In this document: piece after piece, positions 47,454-57,392 of the stretch
Position numbering within the stretch: position 1 is the first letter of the stretch
How the letters are laid out: every line of letters begins with the position of its first letter
Assembly (NCBI RefSeq): GCF_022376445.1
Contig: NW_025955017.1
Coordinates: forward strand, 124,001 to 188,000
From: Fomitopsis serialis
Taxonomy: Eukaryota > Basidiomycota > Agaricomycetes > Polyporales > Fomitopsidaceae
Length of the DNA: 64,000 nt
Direction: 5' to 3'
The notes under the pieces: generated by a model
The model's database searches: none
The model's input: only the letters and a program-made list of their open reading frames with translations
Told to the model about the DNA's origin: nothing
Made by a program: the position numbers and the translations under genes

Positions 47454-50400
47454 AAGGGGAAGCGGTGACGCGACCTTCAGAGGTCAAGCCGTTGCGGCGG
47501 TCTCGAGACACGACCGGAACGTGTCGTGGTCTGTGTGGGCGGCACATACCAACGACGAGGATGTCTGAGATGTCGGGGAAAGCGTCGAGACTTGAGCTGT
47601 CGAGAATGAGAGGATCGGGGTCGGCATGGGAATGAAATTCAGAAGGATCGGAGTAGGGTTCGAGAAGGGAAACGTGGAAGACTGGATGAAGGCGAGAAAG
47701 ATAGGAGGGAAGGCGAAGTTGGTATGCAGAATTAGAGATGGCGCGATCGACGGGGAAGGGGCCGAGACGGCGATGGTCGAGCTTGTCTGACGGTCGGGTG
47801 GACTTGATATGACGACGCAGCAACCAGACGAGCTGGTCCGGCTTATACGTCGGGCTATCGAGGACATGCGCGTTGTATGCGCGAGCTTGGCGGTCTTGAG
47901 CCTCCTTCAACTCGGCGCGGAGCTCGTCATGGAGACGCTCCAAGCGCTGAGCAAGATCGGTGGCGGCGGGAACTGTGGTGCGTTCGGAGAGTTGGGGTTC
48001 AAAGGAAGGGTGAAAGCCATAGTTGGCAAAGAAGGGAGATTGGTTGGTGGACGCGTTCACGTTGTTGTTGAACGCAAACTCGGCAAGTGGCAGGTAGTCA
48101 ACCCAGTCGTCCTGTTGATACGATGTGTACGCACGGAGGTACGTCTCGAGCGTCTGGTTGGTACGCTCGGTCAGTCCATCTGTTTGCGGGTGATAAGCCG
48201 TTGACGTCCTGTGATCAACCTTCAAAATAGTGGTAAGTTCTCTCCAAAAGTGTGAGACGAAAACGGAACCGCGGTCGGAGACAATTGTCTCGGGGAGACC
48301 GTGATAGCGGAAGATCCTGTCGAGAAACAACCATGCCAAACCCGGCGCGTCTAGCGTCTCGTTGCACGGGATGAAGTGTGCAGCGCGGGTAAGGCGGTCG
48401 CAAACGACCCAGATCGAGTCGTAGCCGTGAGAGCGTGGAAGCTTCACAATGAAATCCATAGATATGGACTTCCACGGCCTGTCAGGGATCTCCAAGGGGC
48501 GGAGCAAGCCGTATGGCTTGTGATGTGGCGTCTTGATGCGGCTACAGATATCGCACGCTTGAACATAGCGGCGAACATACGTCTGCATGCCTGGCCACGA
48601 GAAATCACGCCGAACAAGCGCCAGCGTGCGCGCTCGCCCGGGGTGACCTGAAACGAGCGAGTCATGACGGGAATAGAGAATGTCAGCACGCATGGATGAG
48701 GGTATGAAGAGTGAACCTTTGTGGATAACGAGATTGCCTTCCAGCGCAAAGCCCGTGTCGCCACGAGAGATCGCTTCGCGCCACTCGGTATCATTGCGGA
48801 TGGCAGCTTGGTACCGACTGAGCTGCTCTGAGTTGTCGAGAGCGAGCGTTGTCAGCGCTGAGACTTGCTGTGGACGTGGAGCGTCCGACGCTGATGCTTG
48901 ATCCGGAAATATACGCTCTGTGTGCAAAGGTGTGAGTAGAATTTTTTCCTGGAGGCGGAGGACGTCATCCCCCTCTCGAGGCATGAAGTCGGGACGTCGC
49001 GAAGGAGCATCCGCGGGGTTTTTAATCCCAGGCGCATAGTCCAGTCGGAAGTTAAATTCCGACAAGAACATTGACCAACGCGCCTGACGTCGATTTAGAA
49101 TGCGAGAAGACATAAAATATACCAAGTTCTTGTGGTCGGAGACAACGGCAACGGGTTCAGCGGTGCCTATGAGCCACGCGCGCATGTCCCGGAACGACTC
49201 GACAATGGCGAGAAGTTCTTTGTCGTGCACATCGTAATTGATCTCTGCCGGGGAGAGCTTGCGAGAGAAGTATGCCACTGGGTGTAGGAACCCTTGAGCG
49301 TCCGGCTGGTGCAGGATACCTGACATAGCAAAATCGGAAGCGTCAGTAGCCAAGGTACACGGGAGAGACGGATCGTAGTGACAGAGAACGGGAGCCGAGG
49401 TGAAGACGCGCTTCAGCCGCTGAAAGGCGTCGGCGGCGTCGGGTGTGAGCACAAATGGCTCGCCTTTACGGTCCTTGCGCGTGAGCGCGTTGAGCGGGAG
49501 GACCGTCTCGGCGTAGTGGTCAATAAAACGTCGGTAGAAGTTTGTAAACCCGAGGAAGGACTGGATGTCCTTGACCGATTGCGGAGCAGGCCAGTCCGCG
49601 ATTGTTGAGAGTTTGCTGGGGCTCATCTTGATGCCATCCGAGCCCAGCCGAAAGCCGAGGTATTCGACTTCAGACCGGTCGAACTCGCATTTCTTCGCGT
49701 TAGCGAAGAGCCCAGCGCCCTCGAGACGCTCGAGAACCATCCGGACGTGATGGTCGTGCTCTTCCTGGTTCTTGGAGAAGATCAGGATGTCGTCGATGTA
49801 CACAACACACACGACGTCGAGGAGGTCGCGGAGGGTGTCCTGGATGAAACCTTGAAAAATACCGGGTGCGTTAGTGAGACCAAATGGCATGACTGTGTAC
49901 TCGAAGAGTCCGAGGTGCGTGCGGAAAGCGGTCTTCCACTCGTCACCCTCGTGAATGCGGATGAGGTTGAAAGCATTCTTCAGGTCCAAGACCGTGAAGA
50001 CCTTGCATCCCTGGACTCGATCAAGCAGATCGTCCATGAGTGGGAGCGGATACCGGTTTTTCTTCGTAATGGAATTGAGACCGCGATAGTCTACGCAGAG
50101 ACGTAGCTCGCCAGTCTTCTTCCGTACAAAGAGGATCGGCGATGCAGCCGAAGAAGTAGACCTGCGAATGAATCCTTTTTTGAGGTTAGTCTCGATGTAA
50201 TCGAAGAGCACTTGGCGCTCGTGTTGCGACAGGTGATACATCGGCCCAAAGGGCGGTGTTTTCCCCTCCTCTAGCTCGATAGATGCATCAAAGCCAGGGC
50301 GATGAGGTGGCAAGTTCTCCACCTCAACTGGTGAGAACACCTTCGCAAAATCGTGATATTTCTCGGGCACCGACTGCAGGAAGTCGTCAGGTGCTGCCGA

Positions 50401-51519
50401 GTCAGGCGGGGGCTCGGGAGGAACAGAATCCAGGGGCAGAGTAGCCGAAGACGGGTCGGGCTGAGCATCGAGCTGCATAGATGCGAGCTGATACCCTGGA
50501 GTACCCTTGGGGTGATACCAAAGCAAGGCTGTCTCGTTGTGTCGAGCATGCTTGCGGAAACGCATAGAGTTAATGAAGGAGATGTCAAGTGAAGGAGTGG
50601 GCGTAGAGTCAGGAGCTGAAGGCAAAGCAGAAACAGCATTCCAGACAGACGAGAGCACACTGGTTTGACCGGAGCCAATTCCAGATGCTGGAGACAAAAT
50701 GGGGGAGCGAGACGGACTCGAAAGGGATGGAGCCAACGACGATGCAGTCGAGGCGTTCAGGTACGACACACCGTGCACAGACGGGTTGCACTGGGCTCTG
50801 TCTGAGCGGACAATGCTGTCGGTACAAGCAGGAACTACCATCCTGCCGTTAAGACCGAGGCCTAGACCGACAGTCGTAGTGGAGCACATATGAAGCGAAG
50901 ACACAGAAGTGTCTACTCGGGCAAGACCGAAGCCTTTTCCGAGTGCAGAGACAGGGTATGATGGGTTGGCACCACAGCATGACAAAGCAAGTCGCTGCCG
51001 GGCCCAATCAATCGCTGGATTGTGGCGTTGCAGCCAGTCGAGACCAAGAATTACAGGAAACGGAACAGAAACAAGCCCAAGAGAAATTGCTTCAGAATGT
51101 TTTTGAACAGACAACGACGTTACGACGTCGTGGGTGATCAGGCCAGACGCGATCGGTCGATCATCTACCGCCGTAATAGGTATCGGCACGTCTTTGAGAC
51201 GACGCGGGAGAGCGTGACGGTTTGCGAAGTCGAGAGAAATGCATGAGCCAGTCGCGCCGCTATCAACAAGCGCGTACGTGCGAACTGGCTTGCGATCAGG
51301 AAATGAGAGAGAAACCGAGACGAAGAAGTGGTCCGAGGACCGCGGGTTAGCATGAACATGTGATGAGAGTTGGAAAACGGGTGAACAAGCAGGCTTGGGT
51401 ATCCACACGCCGTTCACCGAACGGACGTGCGTTGGGGCACCCGCGGCGACGGGAGCCTGAGTCCCTGAAGATGCCGGAGGCCCCGGGACGGGTGAAGGAT
51501 CTCCGGCTAGGCTTTTCCC
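47452..51519 (-). CDS. pol: Pol polyprotein: protease, reverse transcriptase, RNase H, integrase
   Basis: Open frame of about 1350 codons from the frameshift site at 51519 to a stop at 47452; a free-standing frame of 1321 codons starts at 51417 with GTG. Counting from 51417: aspartic protease LVDSGATGS (about 50-58); reverse transcriptase with DYRGLN, VLDLKNAFNL and the catalytic YIDDILIF (about 539-546); RNase H region with LATDASDFAMSG and DHKNLVYF; integrase zinc-binding HHCC region (HPGRARTLAL...ACDICSRIK), then the DDE core (SMDFIVKLP, VSDRGSVFVS, YHPQTDGLTERTNQTLE); and the C-terminal LGPFPVDR...LHPVFHVSLLEPY. After this the usual chromodomain is missing; only FPDISDIL remains before an unrelated 30-residue tail ending next to the polypurine tract. 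Confidence 0.95.
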   Translation of the reverse strand, partial: GKSLAGDPSPVPGPPASSGTQAPVAAGAPTHVRSVNGVWIPKPACSPVFQLSSHVHANPRSSDHFFVSVSLSFPDRKPVRTYALVDSGATGSCISLDFANRHALPRRLKDVPIPITAVDDRPIASGLITHDVVTSLSVQKHSEAISLGLVSVPFPVILGLDWLQRHNPAIDWARQRLALSCCGANPSYPVSALGKGFGLARVDTSVSSLHMCSTTTVGLGLGLNGRMVVPACTDSIVRSDRAQCNPSVHGVSYLNASTASSLAPSLSSPSRSPILSPASGIGSGQTSVLSSVWNAVSALPSAPDSTPTPSLDISFINSMRFRKHARHNETALLWYHPKGTPGYQLASMQLDAQPDPSSATLPLDSVPPEPPPDSAAPDDFLQSVPEKYHDFAKVFSPVEVENLPPHRPGFDASIELEEGKTPPFGPMYHLSQHERQVLFDYIETNLKKGFIRRSTSSAASPILFVRKKTGELRLCVDYRGLNSITKKNRYPLPLMDDLLDRVQGCKVFTVLDLKNAFNLIRIHEGDEWKTAFRTHLGLFEYTVMPFGLTNAPGIFQGFIQDTLRDLLDVVCVVYIDDILIFSKNQEEHDHHVRMVLERLEGAGLFANAKKCEFDRSEVEYLGFRLGSDGIKMSPSKLSTIADWPAPQSVKDIQSFLGFTNFYRRFIDHYAETVLPLNALTRKDRKGEPFVLTPDAADAFQRLKRVFTSAPVLCHYDPSLPCTLATDASDFAMSGILHQPDAQGFLHPVAYFSRKLSPAEINYDVHDKELLAIVESFRDMRAWLIGTAEPVAVVSDHKNLVYFMSSRILNRRQARWSMFLSEFNFRLDYAPGIKNPADAPSRRPDFMPREGDDVLRLQEKILLTPLHTERIFPDQASASDAPRPQQVSALTTLALDNSEQLSRYQAAIRNDTEWREAISRGDTGFALEGNLVIHKGSLFIPSSMRADILYSRHDSLVSGHPGRARTLALVRRDFSWPGMQTYVRRYVQACDICSRIKTPHHKPYGLLRPLEIPDRPWKSISMDFIVKLPRSHGYDSIWVVCDRLTRAAHFIPCNETLDAPGLAWLFLDRIFRYHGLPETIVSDRGSVFVSHFWRELTTILKVDHRTSTAYHPQTDGLTERTNQTLETYLRAYTSYQQDDWVDYLPLAEFAFNNNVNASTNQSPFFANYGFHPSFEPQLSERTTVPAATDLAQRLERLHDELRAELKEAQDRQARAYNAHVLDSPTYKPDQLVWLLRRHIKSTRPSDKLDHRRLGPFPVDRAISNSAYQLRLPSYLSRLHPVFHVSLLEPYSDPSEFHSHADPDPLILDSSSLDAFPDISDILVVGMCRPHRPRHVPVVSRDRRNGLTSEGRVTASP
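51507..51519 (-). promoter_or_regulatory. Predicted -1 ribosomal frameshift site at gag end
   Basis: In the gag frame the codons are gcG GGA AAA GCC TAG, so a canonical X XXY YYZ heptamer (GGGAAAA) lies one codon before the gag stop. A one-base backward slip gives GGG AAA AGC CTA, entering the pol frame, which is open without a stop from here on. Confidence 0.8.
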
Positions 51520-52634
51520 GCAGAGGGAGCAGCCTTAGCCTGCTTCTTGGCCTTCTCCGACATGTTAGGACACTCGGAGATGGTGTGCTTACCCTTGCCG
51601 CAGTAGAAACAGAGGCCATTCTTGCGGCGATACTCCTTCTCGGCTGGGGTTAGCGGGCCGCGTCGAATGGCGTCGATTTCCATCGGAACAACATCATTGT
51701 TCGACGGCGTGCTCGCAGGCGCAACGGGCGCCGGAGCGGACGACGATGCTGGTGCTGACGACGAGGAAGCATGCTGCCTCGGAAGTGGGTGCTTTCCGGC
51801 AGCTCTCTTGTTATACTCCCTGGTCTCGACATCAAGATCATGGATCTTGTTGTCAGCATCAATGACAATCTTAGTCCACGCCTCAAGACTATCAGGGCGG
51901 GACACAGTGACCAGGGCCTGCTTAACAGCGGGCTTAAGACCCTGGTCGAACATGGCGATCTGCATGTAGTCGGACACGTCGACATAGGCGAGGAGCTCCT
52001 TGAAGCGGGAAGCGAAATTCGCCGCGGAGCCAGTCTGCCGGAGCTTCTGCAGCTCGCGGTAGGCCTTATTGACCTGGTTAGCGTCCTCGAAGCGCTTCTT
52101 AAACGCGTCTTCGAAACGCGACCAGTCACGCAGCAACTCAGGTTGCGTGCGCTCGACGTCGTTGTACCAATAGAGGGGTGAACCATCCTCAAGGTACATG
52201 GACAGCATAAGCGCACGCCTATAGCTGTCCACGACGTTCTGGAGCTCGAACGTCGCGCGGAGTTCGCGCAGAAACGGAAGGACATGGTCGGACTTACCTG
52301 AGAACATGCGCGGCGCGCGCGTCTTGACGTTGGGACCAGAGCCTCCACCACCGCTGTTGCCTTGCGAGGACACGGTGACGTTGACGGGCTGAGGTGACGT
52401 GGCCGCGACGGTGAGAGCCTCGACGCGCTGGGTCATCGTGAGGAACGCATTGCCCATTTGCGCTTGGTTGTTCGAGAGCTGTTCGGCGTGCCGCCCGAGA
52501 GCCTCAAGCGCTCGGTAGAACGCCTGGGCTGGGTCCTCGGGAGCCGGGGTAGGCTGCGGTGCTGGAGCTTGGGCGTCCTGCTGGCCGTCGTTGCCCCAGC
52601 CGTCGAAATCCTGACCTGGATTGAAGCTATCCAT
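51507..52634 (-). CDS. gag: Gag polyprotein with CCHC zinc knuckle
   Basis: 375 residues from the ATG at 52634, after a 138-nt leader. It has a Gln/Pro-rich N-terminus; a capsid-like core (APRMFSGKSDHVLPFLRELR, LYWYNDVERTQ, FEDAFKKRFEDANQVNKAYR, LRQTGSAANFASRFKELLAY) of the retrotransposon-gag type; a Pro/Ala-rich spacer; and one zinc knuckle CFYCGKGKHTISEC (C-X2-C-X4-H-X4-C) for RNA binding. It assembles virus-like particles in the cytoplasm. The stop is TAG at 51509-51507, overlapped by the frameshift site that gives Gag-Pol. Confidence 0.95.
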   Translation of the reverse strand: MDSFNPGQDFDGWGNDGQQDAQAPAPQPTPAPEDPAQAFYRALEALGRHAEQLSNNQAQMGNAFLTMTQRVEALTVAATSPQPVNVTVSSQGNSGGGGSGPNVKTRAPRMFSGKSDHVLPFLRELRATFELQNVVDSYRRALMLSMYLEDGSPLYWYNDVERTQPELLRDWSRFEDAFKKRFEDANQVNKAYRELQKLRQTGSAANFASRFKELLAYVDVSDYMQIAMFDQGLKPAVKQALVTVSRPDSLEAWTKIVIDADNKIHDLDVETREYNKRAAGKHPLPRQHASSSSAPASSSAPAPVAPASTPSNNDVVPMEIDAIRRGPLTPAEKEYRRKNGLCFYCGKGKHTISECPNMSEKAKKQAKAAPSAGKA

Positions 52635-52758
52635 AATAGGTTAAGTAGTAGTATAGCCCTTACGAGCTCGGATAGACTAGAAGTAGCGGAGGGATACCAA
52701 TAAAAATGATGAGCTGGCACTTGGACAGCCCAACGGAGACTACTAGCGTAGTTAGGGG

Positions 52759-52770
52759 TCGTCTTGCCAA
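52759..52770 (-). other. Primer-binding region, possible self-priming site
   Basis: Two bases inside the 5' LTR, the minus strand reads TTGGCAAGACGA. The same LTR carries the exact complement (TCGTCTTGCCAA on the minus strand, 52895-52884), so the RNA could fold back on itself to prime reverse transcription, as in Tf1-type elements. A tRNA primer starting from TGG is the alternative. Confidence 0.6.
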
Positions 52771-52772
52771 AC

Positions 52773-53090
52773 TGTGACGGGCGTGCCGGGGGCTGGCCGG
52801 GTTGAGTGTCGAGACGTAGGCGAGAGCGAGAGATCGTGCAAGTGCGAGAGCAGAGGACAAGGGCGCAGGCCCGAACACTGGTGTTGGCAAGACGAGAGAC
52901 GTACAAAGCGGAGCGCCAGCTATCTAGGGAATCGCGGGACTCGCCGAGAGCCAGGTACAGTCGATGAGTGACTCGAACAGGAACCAGGATACATGCCAAA
53001 TCGGGAAAGCGGGAACACTGTGGCTACGTAGACCGTGGCGCATCGTATCGCGCTGTACAAGAGTCCATGTGTAACGGTGTGGCCGTTACA
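52773..53090 (-). repeat. 5' LTR (318 bp)
   Basis: Identical to 47123-47440. Acts as promoter for the minus-strand transcript. If the self-priming model holds, transcription starts at about 52895, giving U3 of about 195 nt and R-U5 of about 123 nt. No clear TATA box was seen. Confidence 0.95.
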
Positions 53091-53096
53091 TTTCAC
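53091..53096. repeat. Target-site duplication, right copy (tttcac)
   Basis: Identical to 47117-47122 on the other side of the retrotransposon. Confidence 0.8.
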
Positions 53097-55225
53097 TCAT
53101 GCAACACCGGTGCACATTGCATCACTCTAGCCCGCTTATGCGCATCTTACGAGAAGTCATCGACTTGAACCAATCGACCCGTGAGGCATATGCGCAGCAA
53201 GGAGTCGTACAAAGAGCCATGAGCGCAGTCCAGTGCTGTCACATTGTCCGGTACGTCTTGCAGGTATTTTCGGGCACGCCGGCGTGGCCGGCAGTGAGCA
53301 CTTTGCCATCGAAAGCAAGCGTTATGTAAAGCCAGGATCTTCTGCATTCGCTGCGTTATTAGCTTCAGTCGACATTGGTGCAAAGCCCACATTAGACGTC
53401 AGGGCTAGTGACGCGCTGATTGAATGTTGTTTGTTTGACCTCGAGTGAACGACATTCTGATGCATGAAATCATTCTGACCGGTAAGTAGTATTGGACATC
53501 CCGATGATCGACTGAGCGAGCCAAGCGAGACTCAACGCACCCATTTGCGGCTGCTCTGCATCCATATCCGAGGCTCGGGCTACCTAACACGGACATCCGT
53601 AGCCCGAACCTCTCCCGAACGCATTTCTTCAAGACCGAGCCTTTCGTGAGATGCCAGCATACTTACAACATAAGTTACTAGAACTACGCAAATCGACTGG
53701 CAATGTGAGTATGAGGGCGAATGGGATGTGCGCTGCATTCGCTGGCCATGTGATGACGTTTGATAAATGCGTCTGAACAGTGGCCTCCGCGGCTGCATCT
53801 GGCATGCAAGATAGTTGCCAGTGACTTTTCTTCCGTCGTCCGTGTCGACAAGGATCAAGAAAGACTGGTGGGATATGTTGTTAATGGTACGTCGTCTATC
53901 CGAGTTTGACAACTCGTTCGCTGACAATCTGCTTGACTCGAACCGTCGCATCATTGCGCTGCGGACTGCGTTGGCACGTACTACTGTGGTAGTCTCCCCT
54001 AGGCAGACCAGGCTAAAGAAGACCTCTTTGACGGAGGAGAGGATGGTCCCCAAGGGTATTGTGGCAGCGCTTGGCTCTCAAGCAATGCGCATCACCTCCT
54101 AGACCCTCAGGTAGACTTTGCCTCAGACCAAGCAGCTGAGACGCTCATCATGAATTGCTCAGCAGCAGCATAATCCTAGTCCCTCTCGTGCGACTGGGAC
54201 ACTGAGCACCGTGCATCCTTATGCGGCGGGTCTCGACAGACTTGCCTGAGTTCATGCTCGGTTTCTGCACCCTTCATGGCTGTCCCTTTCCATGGTTTGA
54301 AAAGGCTATGCGGCTCACTGCAATTAGGTCGGATCTTCAAGTTTATTAGCTGCTGGCGAGCTCCAATTACGGAGTTATTTGCTACCAACCCTCATTGCGA
54401 CCTACATCCTTGCGTCAAATCGGCTATGGTGCCATCACACACACGTCTCTGCTTCAAGTATGCGTCTTGCAACTCGTGCGCTATCCATTTACTATTCCTA
54501 TGCATCATCTCGAACCATGCCCTCGCAATTTCTCATCAGTTACTCAGCCCCCTACAGCTGGCTATGTGACTAAGACATTCGATTCTATCTAGCGTGATGT
54601 TGTGCGCTTAAGCCATAGCGCCATGCCTTGATCCTCGTATCAAACGAGTAGGCGATGCGCTGGTGCGTGTAGCATTGTCGGCGCTTTTGGTGTTCGCCTA
54701 ATAGCTGCTCTGGCCTGCCAGTGATTTATCATCCGGCCGCCGTGTGTGTATAAGTTGGGCGCCCCTTGATTCGGATTATTACTCCTGACCTCGTCTGTCG
54801 TATTTCAGTGAAACATGCTCTGCGCCTATAATGGACTGACGCGACGTCGCAGGCAGGCTTTCATTGGTTCATAACGCCCGGCTTCTGTCAGACTGATACC
54901 GACTTATGTAATAAGGTCACTGGTAAGTGTTCCTTCGGAAGGTAATCTGCATGGCCGCTGACTGTGCACCGGTGTCAGCAGAGAACTTGCGATCACAGGA
55001 GCCTATCGAATGTTTTCGTGGTAAGCAGAGTGCCCATCAAGATCGTGGGCACGACTCAATTAACATGGTTCGTTCCGAGTCGTAGGTGACAGAAGTTCGA
55101 AACTGGCGTTGCAGGTCGCGCACCGCCCCACACAGTCTCATATAAGACACGTTTGCTTGGGTCCCTCGTTTATCTCATCCCAGTCACAGTCACCTTGCTC
55201 AACTTTCAACTGGAGTCAAACAGTG
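53097..55225. other. Intergenic 2.1 kb
   Basis: Originally adjacent to 47116 before the insertion. The largest frame (54053-53580, minus, 157 codons) has no recognised motif. No RNA gene found. The last 200 bases should contain the GST promoter. Confidence 0.4.
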
Positions 55226-56307
55226 ATGTCCTCGACACCAATCATCGAACTCCGCGACGTCGAACTGCAGTACTTCCCGATTTGCAGTCGTGGAGAACCG
55301 ATCCGTCTTCTGCTTGAGGACGCAGGGGTCGCTTACGTCGAGACCAACAATGTTGAATCTTTCAAGGCGCAGAAGTGGGACCTCGATGAGTACAGGTTTA
55401 ACCAAATGCCCAGGCTCAAGGTATGTCGTATTTTTCATTTCGTGTCAATTCGTACGACGTCGGAGTCACGGTTGAGTCCATCCGAATGGGAAAACTCAGA
55501 CAATATTCAGACATCGTATTGACTATGGCTGATTTTCGGTAACAGGTGAACGGGTTTAATCTGGCTCAACTAGACGCGATATTGCGCTACATCGCCAAGG
55601 CAAGGGGTACGCCTGTCCGTGCTTTCTGAGATAGCCTATACTGACGGCGGGTGCTTAGGCTACGGCGGTAATGGAAACCTCGAAGACGACGCCATAGTCG
55701 ACATGCTCGAAGCTGCTTGCGAGGTGAGTTGTAAAGTCATTTGTCATGAAACGCCAAGTGCTGAATGCCCGTTTGCGGCGTGCTCTGTTAGGACCTCCAC
55801 GTTGCATACCAACGGAACGTTTATAATCCTGATGCAGTGCGCGCATGATCTCATAATACTGCTGCACAAGTTCGGCCCTCACAACAGTCATGCTTAGGAA
55901 AATTTGTTGCCTTCGTTCGCTTTGCAAGACGTACCGAGGGCCCTGAAGCAACTCGAGCACCTACTCCAACAGAGTAAGAGTGCGAATGGCTATTTCGTAT
56001 ACGAGCATGTACGTCGCGAATTCTTAAGTCACACAAACCGCTTCCTCTGACGTGCACTTCGCATACTTATCAATATCGGCGACAACGCGTATGGTCGTCC
56101 TATCAGCCATCCTTCGCCGAGTTCCAACTGTATTACCTCTGTTACTGCCTCTCGCATCTCAACCCGGACCTTCTCGCCGGCTACCCCGGTCTTGCCGCGT
56201 GGAGAGAGACGATGAGCGCGAGACCTGGCATCAAAGCATACGAGACGAGCGGACGAAGGAAGAAGATGTTGAACGCGTCCCCAAATGGTCAGAAGCGTGT
56301 CGTCTGA
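55226..56307 (+). CDS. Glutathione S-transferase
   Basis: Cytosolic detoxifying enzyme that conjugates glutathione. Predicted 225 residues, the usual size, in frame over six exons: 55226-55420, 55546-55606, 55659-55723, 55792-55836, 55898-56008, 56107-56307. The N-terminal thioredoxin-like domain has LQYFPICSRGEPIRLLLEDA, with the Tyr at the position of the catalytic Tyr of sigma/pi-type enzymes; NQMPRLKVNGFNLAQLDAIL supplies the cis-Pro and the glutathione-binding turn. The C-terminal helical domain has DDAIVDMLEAACEDLHVAY, HPSFAEFQLYYLCYCLSHLN and WRETMSARPGIKAYETSGRR. Intron 1 is long (125 nt). Read without splicing at 55837, the gene would stop early; the GTGCGC donor and CTTAG acceptor restore it. 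Confidence 0.88.
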
Positions 56308-57392
56308 AGTGGCGCTGCAGATGCACTGTGCATGAATCCCGTGCACGAAGGCAGGGCATATTCGGTGCTAGTATTTAATGCGGATGTGATGTCTACAGAT
56401 TGGGCAGAGGGTCAAGGGCTACTCGCTATTGCAATAATAATTGTTGTCTCCAGTGACCGCGAGAAATTGAGGTGTAAGACAAGTGCTCAGGTGGTTTGAG
56501 CGTTCTTCAGAGGAATACTCACTATATATCATTAGATACATGGTTGAATTCATAGATACAACTTGAAGTGAGTGGCAGAACAGACGAGTGTCGTTGTTTA
56601 TCAAGCGAGAAACGGAGCGGGCCCGGAAGTCATACTAGAACCATTCACGGATGCCGCGGATCCGCCGGCAAACATATGTACCCTTCAACGTCTGTTCGTT
56701 TCTTCTTTGTCGCACCCTCTTCGCCTCCTCCGCGCCACCCTCTTGAGCTTCTTACCATCCACGAAGCCACTCAGCTTGATCCTGCAGCTCCTACATCTTC
56801 GTGAGCACTCAAGCTTCGGCGCGTGCCATGTTCTTCATACTTATGACATCCAGTTACTTGGTATGTATCCCATCGTATTTTCTGAGCACTTTGTGGCTGC
56901 GAGTCTGCGTTCATCGAACTTCGTAGTGTGTGATTATGTAATGGAGATCTGGTTGGGTGGCTGCGATATGGGGCGCCTCCAGTATGCCGGGATTGCCCTG
57001 CCAAGGAGCGGCGAGGGGAGCCCGTTTGTTGGTCCAGTGGTCCAAGTACGGGTCGCAGACAACCTCGCTGAGGACGAGAGAACAGAGAGGCGGAAAGACG
57101 ACGCAGGCAGCTGGGATGGCGCGAGGGAACGTTGTGGAGCACAGAGGCTCGGCAAACACTCGGCGAGACCGCGAGCGTGGCGACAGGGCGCGGCGGCAGA
57201 AGGGCCCAGTTTGGCCGAGTTGAGTGCCTTGTGAGTGCCTGTCCGTGACTCTCCTCGCCTCCGCCATCTCCTCGTCTGCTGTGCAGCATCCCCGACAGCC
57301 TACTCGGCTCTGACAATCCTTCCTGACCTGCACACGACATTGCTACTACACACCGACACACGACGTCTAGTAGCACGTCCAATAGCACCGCC
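56308..57392. other. Intergenic, GH17 promoter side
   Basis: 1.09 kb between two plus-strand genes. Open frames here are shadows without domains. A pyrimidine-rich leader with CACCGCCATGG marks the start of the next gene. Confidence 0.45.

Larger units (their letters stand above)
47117..53096 (-). mobile_element. Full-length Ty3/gypsy LTR retrotransposon
   Basis: Complete element on the minus strand: TSD 47117-47122 / 53091-53096 (tttcac), 3' LTR 47123-47440, polypurine tract, pol, gag, leader, primer-binding region, 5' LTR 52773-53090. The two 318-bp LTRs are identical by eye. Domain order protease, RT, RNase H, integrase makes it Ty3/gypsy (Metaviridae-like), not copia. Both frames are open over their full length, with no internal stops. 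All this indicates a very recent insertion that may still be active. No envelope-like frame and no clear chromodomain were seen. Confidence 0.95.

Noticed and set aside
53580..54053. 157-codon minus-strand frame beyond the retrotransposon
   Set aside because: No motif, no splice context and average composition; cannot be supported as a gene.
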